From assembly GCA_002382495.1 (NCBI GenBank), contig DFXW01000005.1, positions 1 to 28,695 on the forward strand: a stretch of 28,695 bases of DNA, written 5' to 3'. The DNA is from Flavobacterium sp. UBA4098 (GTDB taxonomy: Bacteria; Bacteroidota; Bacteroidia; Flavobacteriales; Flavobacteriaceae). Made by a program: the position numbers and the translations under genes. Positions 24,769 through 28,695 of the stretch are shown in pieces. The notes below the pieces were generated by a model that was given only the letters and a program-made list of their open reading frames with translations, did not search any database and was not told the DNA's origin. Each line of letters begins with the position of its first letter. Positions within the stretch are counted from its first letter, which is position 1.

Positions 24769-25464
24769 TTGATAAATAAAATAACCATAGCTATAGATGG
24801 ATTTTCTTCTACAGGAAAAAGCACTTTGGCAAAACAATTAGCCCAACAGTTGGGTTATATCTACGTTGATACTGGAGCAATGTACCGTGCTGTAGCTTAT
24901 TTTGCTATGCAAAATCAGTTGATTTCGGTTGATTCTTTCAATAAGGTAGATTTGATTAACCATTTAAAAAACATTAGTTTAGAATTTAAATTCAACAATG
25001 AATTAGGTTTTGCCGAAATGTACTTGAACGGACAGAATGTAGAAAAGGAAATACGTACTATTGAAGTCTCGGCTTATGTAAGTAAGGTGGCGGAAGTATC
25101 CGAAGTTCGATCCAAATTAGTTGAGCAACAACAAGAAATGGGAAAAAATAAAGGCATCGTCATGGATGGACGCGATATTGGTACGGTTGTTTTTCCGGAT
25201 GCTGAATTGAAGATTTTTATGACCGCGAGTGCTGCTACTCGTGCGCAACGACGTTTTGACGAATTAGTACAAAAAGGAGATGCAGTAACTTACGAAGAAG
25301 TATTAAAAAATGTTGAAGAACGAGATTATATCGATACCCATCGCAAGGATTCTCCACTAGTAATGGCTGAGGATGCTGTTGAAATTGACAATTCGCATTT
25401 ATCAAGGGAAGAGCAATTTCAAGTTGTTTTGGATTTAGTAAATGCAATTATTGATACCAATTAA
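24769..25464 (+). CDS. cmk: cytidylate kinase, probable TTG start
   Basis: The 231-residue protein transfers phosphate from ATP to CMP and dCMP. It has the P-loop IDGFSSTGKST (G11-T19, GFSS in place of GPAG), VDTGAMYRAVAYF (about 34-46), MDGRDIGTVVFPDAELKIFM (about 130-149), and RAQRRFDEL with the RD-SPL lid motifs (HRKDSPLVMAEDAVEID). The only canonical start in frame before the P-loop is TTG at 24769. The next in-frame ATG, at residue 38, lies beyond the P-loop, and an in-frame TAA sits at 24751. An ATT at 24766 is the only other upstream option. Use of a rare start may limit expression. The gene follows the lon terminator by about 60 nt. Confidence 0.93.
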   Translation: MINKITIAIDGFSSTGKSTLAKQLAQQLGYIYVDTGAMYRAVAYFAMQNQLISVDSFNKVDLINHLKNISLEFKFNNELGFAEMYLNGQNVEKEIRTIEVSAYVSKVAEVSEVRSKLVEQQQEMGKNKGIVMDGRDIGTVVFPDAELKIFMTASAATRAQRRFDELVQKGDAVTYEEVLKNVEERDYIDTHRKDSPLVMAEDAVEIDNSHLSREEQFQVVLDLVNAIIDTN

Positions 25465-25468
25465 TTGG

Positions 25469-25498
25469 TTGCATATATCTTTTTTAATGTTAGATTTA
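25469..25498 (+). promoter_or_regulatory. candidate promoter of the nucleoside transporter gene
   Basis: TTG (25469-25471), a 19-nt spacer and TAGATTTA (25491-25498), which differs from TAnnTTTG only at the last base. It starts just after the cmk stop codon and lies 31 nt before the ATG at 25530. Confidence 0.45.
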
Positions 25499-25529
25499 CA
25501 AATTATTTATTAGAATTAACACCATTATT

Positions 25530-26771
25530 ATGAGTATAAAATTGAGATTGACAGTCATGAGCTTTTTGCAGTTTTTTGTATGGGGCGCTTGGTTGATTAC
25601 AGTTGCAAATTACTGGTTTGGCACAAAACATTGGGATGGGGCACAATTTGGTGCCATATTTTCTACAATGGGAATTGCTTCTATTTTTATGCCTACACTT
25701 TGTGGTATTATAGCTGACCGATGGATTAATGCTGAAAAATTATATGGTACCTTACATATCTTAGGAGGTTTAACTCTTTTTTATGTACCTCAGGTGACCA
25801 GTCCGACTGATTTTTTCTGGGTGATATTAGTAGCTATGATTTTTTATATGCCTACCATTGCTTTGTCCAATTCGGTGGCGTATAACGCTTTGAAAAAAGG
25901 AAATTTAGATGTCGTAAAAGATTTTCCACCGATTCGTGTTTGGGGTACAGTTGGTTTTATTGTAGCCATGTGGATTACCAATTTAACCGATAATAAAGCT
26001 AGCGAAAATCAATTTTATATTGCAGCTATTGCAGCAGTGTTTTTAGGAGTTTACGCTTTCACTTTGCCTAAATGTTTACCAGAAGGTAAAACCACTGATA
26101 GTAAATCGTTTATTGATTTGATCGGATTGAGTTCTTTTAAATTATTTGCTGATTATAAATTGGCCTTGTTCTTTTTGTTTAGCATGTTTTTAGGAGCTGC
26201 TTTACAATTGACTAATGCGTATGGAGATGTATACTTAGATGATTTTAAATTATTGCCTGAATATGCCGATTCATTGGTAGTAAAATATTCGACCATAATT
26301 ATGTCGATTTCACAAATTTCAGAGACCTTATTCATTTTGGCTATCCCGTTTTTCTTAAAACGTTTTGGAATTAAACAAGTTATGTTGTTTAGTATGATAG
26401 CTTGGGTACTTCGATTTGGTTTGTTTGCTTATGGAAATCCCGGTGATGGATTGTGGATGATTATTATGTCGTGTATTGTTTACGGAATGGCATTCGACTT
26501 TTTTAATATTTCAGGATCGCTATTTATTGAAACTTCAACAGATTCAACTATTCGTTCATCAGCACAAGGCTTGTTTATGATGATGACGAATGGTTTTGGT
26601 GCTATTTTCGGAAGTATTACAAGTGGTTATATTATTGAAAAATATTTCACTACTCCGGAAGGAAAAGACTGGCATATGATTTGGCTTACTTTCGCTATTT
26701 ATGCCTTGGTTATTACGGTGGCTTTTGCTATATTCTTCAAACACAAGCATAATCCTACTGAAATAGAGTAA
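25530..26771 (+). CDS. nucleoside:H+ symporter, NupG/XapB-type MFS
   Basis: The 413-residue, 12-helix protein fits the nucleoside-H+ symporter group. Its N-terminus MSIKLRLTVMSFLQFFVWGAW resembles the NupG start, and IFMPTLCGIIADRW (about 53-66), VAYNALKKGN with FPPIRVWGTVGFI (about 119-145), the central GSLFIETSTDSTIRSSAQGL, and a late NGFGAIFGS follow in family order. NupG-like proteins import purine and pyrimidine nucleosides with protons. The position directly after cytidylate kinase suggests a shared pyrimidine-salvage theme, though the gene seems to have its own promoter and ends at a strong terminator. Specificity is inferred from family resemblance. Confidence 0.87.
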   Translation: MSIKLRLTVMSFLQFFVWGAWLITVANYWFGTKHWDGAQFGAIFSTMGIASIFMPTLCGIIADRWINAEKLYGTLHILGGLTLFYVPQVTSPTDFFWVILVAMIFYMPTIALSNSVAYNALKKGNLDVVKDFPPIRVWGTVGFIVAMWITNLTDNKASENQFYIAAIAAVFLGVYAFTLPKCLPEGKTTDSKSFIDLIGLSSFKLFADYKLALFFLFSMFLGAALQLTNAYGDVYLDDFKLLPEYADSLVVKYSTIIMSISQISETLFILAIPFFLKRFGIKQVMLFSMIAWVLRFGLFAYGNPGDGLWMIIMSCIVYGMAFDFFNISGSLFIETSTDSTIRSSAQGLFMMMTNGFGAIFGSITSGYIIEKYFTTPEGKDWHMIWLTFAIYALVITVAFAIFFKHKHNPTEIE

Positions 26772-26805
26772 GTTAGTTATTAAGATTTACCTCCTATTTA
26801 TATTT

Positions 26806-26838
26806 AAAACCAAGACTTGTTCTTGGTTTTTTTATTTT
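26806..26838 (+). terminator. rho-independent terminator
   Basis: AAAACCAAGA (26806-26815) and TCTTGGTTTT (26821-26830) form a 10-bp stem with a 5-nt loop, followed by a T-rich tail. It ends the nucleoside transporter gene. The next 100 nt, up to 26937, hold nothing I can identify. Confidence 0.88.
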
Positions 26839-26937
26839 TATAAGTCAAGAAAAGAGATGCGATTTCTATTTGCATTGTATAGTTTGTTATTCGTTCTGAT
26901 TGTCAATGAATTAATCGGCAGTTTATCTTAAAATAAA

Positions 26938-26969
26938 TTTGATAATTGAATAAAGTTGTATTACCTTTG
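26938..26969 (+). promoter_or_regulatory. rpsA promoter
   Basis: TTTG (26938-26941), a 20-nt spacer and TACCTTTG (26962-26969) form a full Bacteroidota promoter. The expected start near 26975 gives a leader of about 115 nt, the longest in this window. Confidence 0.7.
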
Positions 26970-26970
26970 C

Positions 26971-27088
26971 CCACCTTTTGGTGGATAAGGATTTCCTCTA
27001 GGTATCAATTAATTATACAAACAACTTCTGTTGTTTTCTTTCACATTAAGAAATCCGAGAAAATACAGAATACAAATTTTTAATCAGC
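26971..27088 (+). promoter_or_regulatory. structured rpsA leader
   Basis: The leader can fold in several places. CCACC-TTTT-GGTGG (26971-26984) lies at its extreme start and may be only partly transcribed. GGATTTC (26989-26995) can pair with GAAATCC (27050-27056) to enclose a second hairpin, AAACAAC-TTCT-GTTGTTT (27019-27036), which is followed by TTCTTTC. No Shine-Dalgarno sequence precedes the ATG. In E. coli, protein S1 represses translation of its own leader, so a structured leader here fits autogenous control. The fold was worked out by eye. Confidence 0.45.
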
Positions 27089-28695
27089 ATGTCTGAACAA
27101 TTAAAATCACAAGAAGAGTTTTTAGCAAATTTTAACTGGCATAACTTCCAAGAAGGAATTGATGCAGTAGATGAAAAAAACTTACAAGAATTCGAAGCAT
27201 TAGTATCAAAAACTTTTATTGCTACAGATCAAGAAGAAGTAGTAGAAGGTGTAGTTGTTAGAATTACAGATAGAGACGTTATCGTTGATATCAATGCAAA
27301 ATCGGAAGGTGTTATTTCTTTAAACGAATTCCGTTACAATCCAAACTTAAAAGTAGGTGACAAAGTAGAAGTATTAATTGACATCCGTGAGGACAAAACT
27401 GGTCAGTTAGTATTATCACATAGAAAAGCACGTACTATCAAATCTTGGGATAGAGTTATTTCTGCAAACGAAACAGGTGAAATTGTTACTGGTTTTGTTA
27501 AATGTAGAACTAAAGGTGGTATGATCGTTGACGTTTTCGGAATCGAAGCGTTCTTACCAGGTTCACAAATTGATGTGAAACCAATCCGTGATTATGATGT
27601 TTACGTAAACAAAAACATGGAATTCAAAGTAGTTAAAATTAACCACGAATTCAAAAATGTTGTTGTATCTCACAAAGCGCTTATTGAAGCTGATATTGAG
27701 GTTCAGAAAAAAGAAATCATTGGTCAATTACAAAAAGGACAAGTATTAGAAGGTGTGGTTAAAAACATTACTTCTTATGGTGTGTTTATTGACTTAGGTG
27801 GTGTTGATGGATTAATCCACATTACTGACCTTTCTTGGTCAAGAATCAATCACCCAAGTGAAGTTCTTGAATTAGATCAAAAATTAAATGTTGTAATCCT
27901 TGATTTCGATGATGAGAAAACAAGAATTCAATTAGGATTGAAACAATTAAACGCTCACCCATGGGATGCTTTAGATGCTAACTTAGCTGTTGGTGATAAA
28001 GTAAAAGGTAAAGTAGTTGTAATCGCTGATTACGGTGCATTTATCGAAGTTGCTGAAGGTGTTGAAGGTTTAATCCACGTTTCTGAAATGTCTTGGTCTA
28101 CTCACTTACGTTCTGCTCAAGATTTCGTAAAAGTGGGTGATATCGTTGAAGGAGTTATCTTAACTTTGGATAGAGACGATCGTAAGATGTCTTTAGGTAT
28201 CAAACAATTGACACAAGATCCATGGACTGACATTACTTCTAAATACCCAGTAGGTTCTAAACATTCTGGTATCGTTAGAAACTTTACAAACTTTGGAATT
28301 TTCGTAGAATTAGAAGAAGGAATCGACGGATTGATTTATATCTCTGACCTTTCTTGGACTAAGAAAATCAAACATCCATCTGAATTTGTAAATGTTGGTG
28401 AAAAATTAGACGTAGTTGTATTAGAATTAGATGTTGAAGGACGTAAATTATCTTTAGGTCACAAACAAACTACAGCTAATCCTTGGGATCAATACGAAGG
28501 TTCTTTCGCTGTTGGAACTATCCACACAGGAGAAATTGCTGAAATCGTTGACAAAGGAGCTACTGTAGAATTTGGTGATGATATCGTTGCTTTCATTCCT
28601 ACTCGTCACTTAGAAAAAGAAGACGGTAAGAAATTGAAAAAAGGAGAATCTGCTGATTTCAAAGTAATCGAATTCAATAAAGAATTCAAAAGAGT
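27089..28695 (+). CDS. rpsA: 30S ribosomal protein S1 (3' end outside window)
   Basis: An open frame from the ATG at 27089 runs off the right edge with 535 complete codons and no stop. Successive S1 RNA-binding repeats are visible: EEVVEGVVVRITDRDVIVDI (about 50), GEIVTGFVKCRTKGGMIVDV (about 130), then LEGVVKNITSYGVFIDLGGV, VKGKVVVIADYGAFIEVAEG and HSGIVRNFTNFGIFVELEEG. The last three are followed by DLSW or EMSW, as in typical S1 repeats, and a sixth repeat starts near residue 475. S1 binds mRNA on the 30S subunit and helps initiation on structured messages. In Bacteroidota, where Shine-Dalgarno sequences are rare, start selection depends on other leader features. Six repeats in a protein of about 590 residues would be normal. 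Confidence 0.95.
   Translation, partial: MSEQLKSQEEFLANFNWHNFQEGIDAVDEKNLQEFEALVSKTFIATDQEEVVEGVVVRITDRDVIVDINAKSEGVISLNEFRYNPNLKVGDKVEVLIDIREDKTGQLVLSHRKARTIKSWDRVISANETGEIVTGFVKCRTKGGMIVDVFGIEAFLPGSQIDVKPIRDYDVYVNKNMEFKVVKINHEFKNVVVSHKALIEADIEVQKKEIIGQLQKGQVLEGVVKNITSYGVFIDLGGVDGLIHITDLSWSRINHPSEVLELDQKLNVVILDFDDEKTRIQLGLKQLNAHPWDALDANLAVGDKVKGKVVVIADYGAFIEVAEGVEGLIHVSEMSWSTHLRSAQDFVKVGDIVEGVILTLDRDDRKMSLGIKQLTQDPWTDITSKYPVGSKHSGIVRNFTNFGIFVELEEGIDGLIYISDLSWTKKIKHPSEFVNVGEKLDVVVLELDVEGRKLSLGHKQTTANPWDQYEGSFAVGTIHTGEIAEIVDKGATVEFGDDIVAFIPTRHLEKEDGKKLKKGESADFKVIEFNKEFKR

Noticed and set aside
26839..26937. Possible small gene or RNA between the transporter terminator and the rpsA promoter
   Set aside because: No open frame with coding character, no strong hairpin and no perfect promoter box were found.
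26971..26984. CCACC-TTTT-GGTGG hairpin as a certain RNA element of the rpsA leader
   Set aside because: It begins 2 nt after the -7 box, so its 5' arm may lie upstream of the transcription start. It is kept only as a possible element.
1..28695. CRISPR arrays, insertion sequences, tRNA or rRNA genes, prophage or defence genes
   Set aside because: No spaced repeats, transposase or integrase motifs, cloverleaf-like sequence or rRNA stretch was recognised. Gene content is housekeeping and codon use looks even.

Overview
This AT-rich window reads as a chromosomal stretch of a Flavobacterium-like member of the Flavobacteriaceae (Bacteroidota). Four things point there: start codons preceded by A/T-rich sequence rather than Shine-Dalgarno motifs; repeated promoters of the Bacteroidota type (TAnnTTTG at -7, often TTG/TTTG 17-21 nt upstream); family content typical of the group (DUF1684, DUF2911 and DUF2520 proteins, a fused CcsB-CcsA cytochrome c maturation protein, menaquinone synthesis); and AQ-type signal peptides. 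No mobile element, CRISPR array, tRNA or rRNA was seen, and codon use looks uniform. I read it as ordinary core genome with some noteworthy small features, not as an accessory island.

Layout. 1-412: the 5' part of a BlaI/MecI-type repressor gene (minus strand), whose promoter sits inside three evenly phased operator-like dyads. 424-1638: an MFS exporter (minus). 1780-4481: a plus-strand operon of a secreted DUF1684 protein, a TatD-like hydrolase, the tRNA ct6A cyclase TcdA and a HAD phosphatase. 4540-5385: a secreted DUF2911 protein with its own promoter, ending in a bidirectional terminator. 5439-9721: a six-gene minus-strand operon. In transcription order it holds a DUF2520 Rossmann protein, a KdsC-type phosphatase, Maf, a short MscS channel, a 34-residue membrane peptide absent from simple ORF listings, and a sodium/solute symporter. 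9877-13755: the 1066-residue CcsBA fusion and a lipoprotein glutathione peroxidase. 13816-16517: a minus-strand set of a thioredoxin-fold protein, a PAT-type acetyltransferase and a tRNA-dihydrouridine synthase. 16654-18309: menD. 18344-20607: an M28 peptidase and an alpha/beta hydrolase (minus). 20728-26771: a UMF1-type transporter, Lon, cytidylate kinase and a NupG-type nucleoside transporter (plus). 26938-28695: the promoter, structured leader and first 535 codons of rpsA, cut by the window end.

Connections. The respiratory theme (menD for menaquinone, ccsBA for c-type cytochromes) is spread over separate transcription units. Nucleotide and RNA upkeep recurs (Maf, Cmk, TcdA, Dus, a nucleoside transporter, ribosomal protein S1). 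The most checkable new points are the 34-residue peptide immediately before the symporter gene, the phased dyads controlling the BlaI-family gene, the near-leaderless start of the DUF2520 gene, and the structured rpsA leader.
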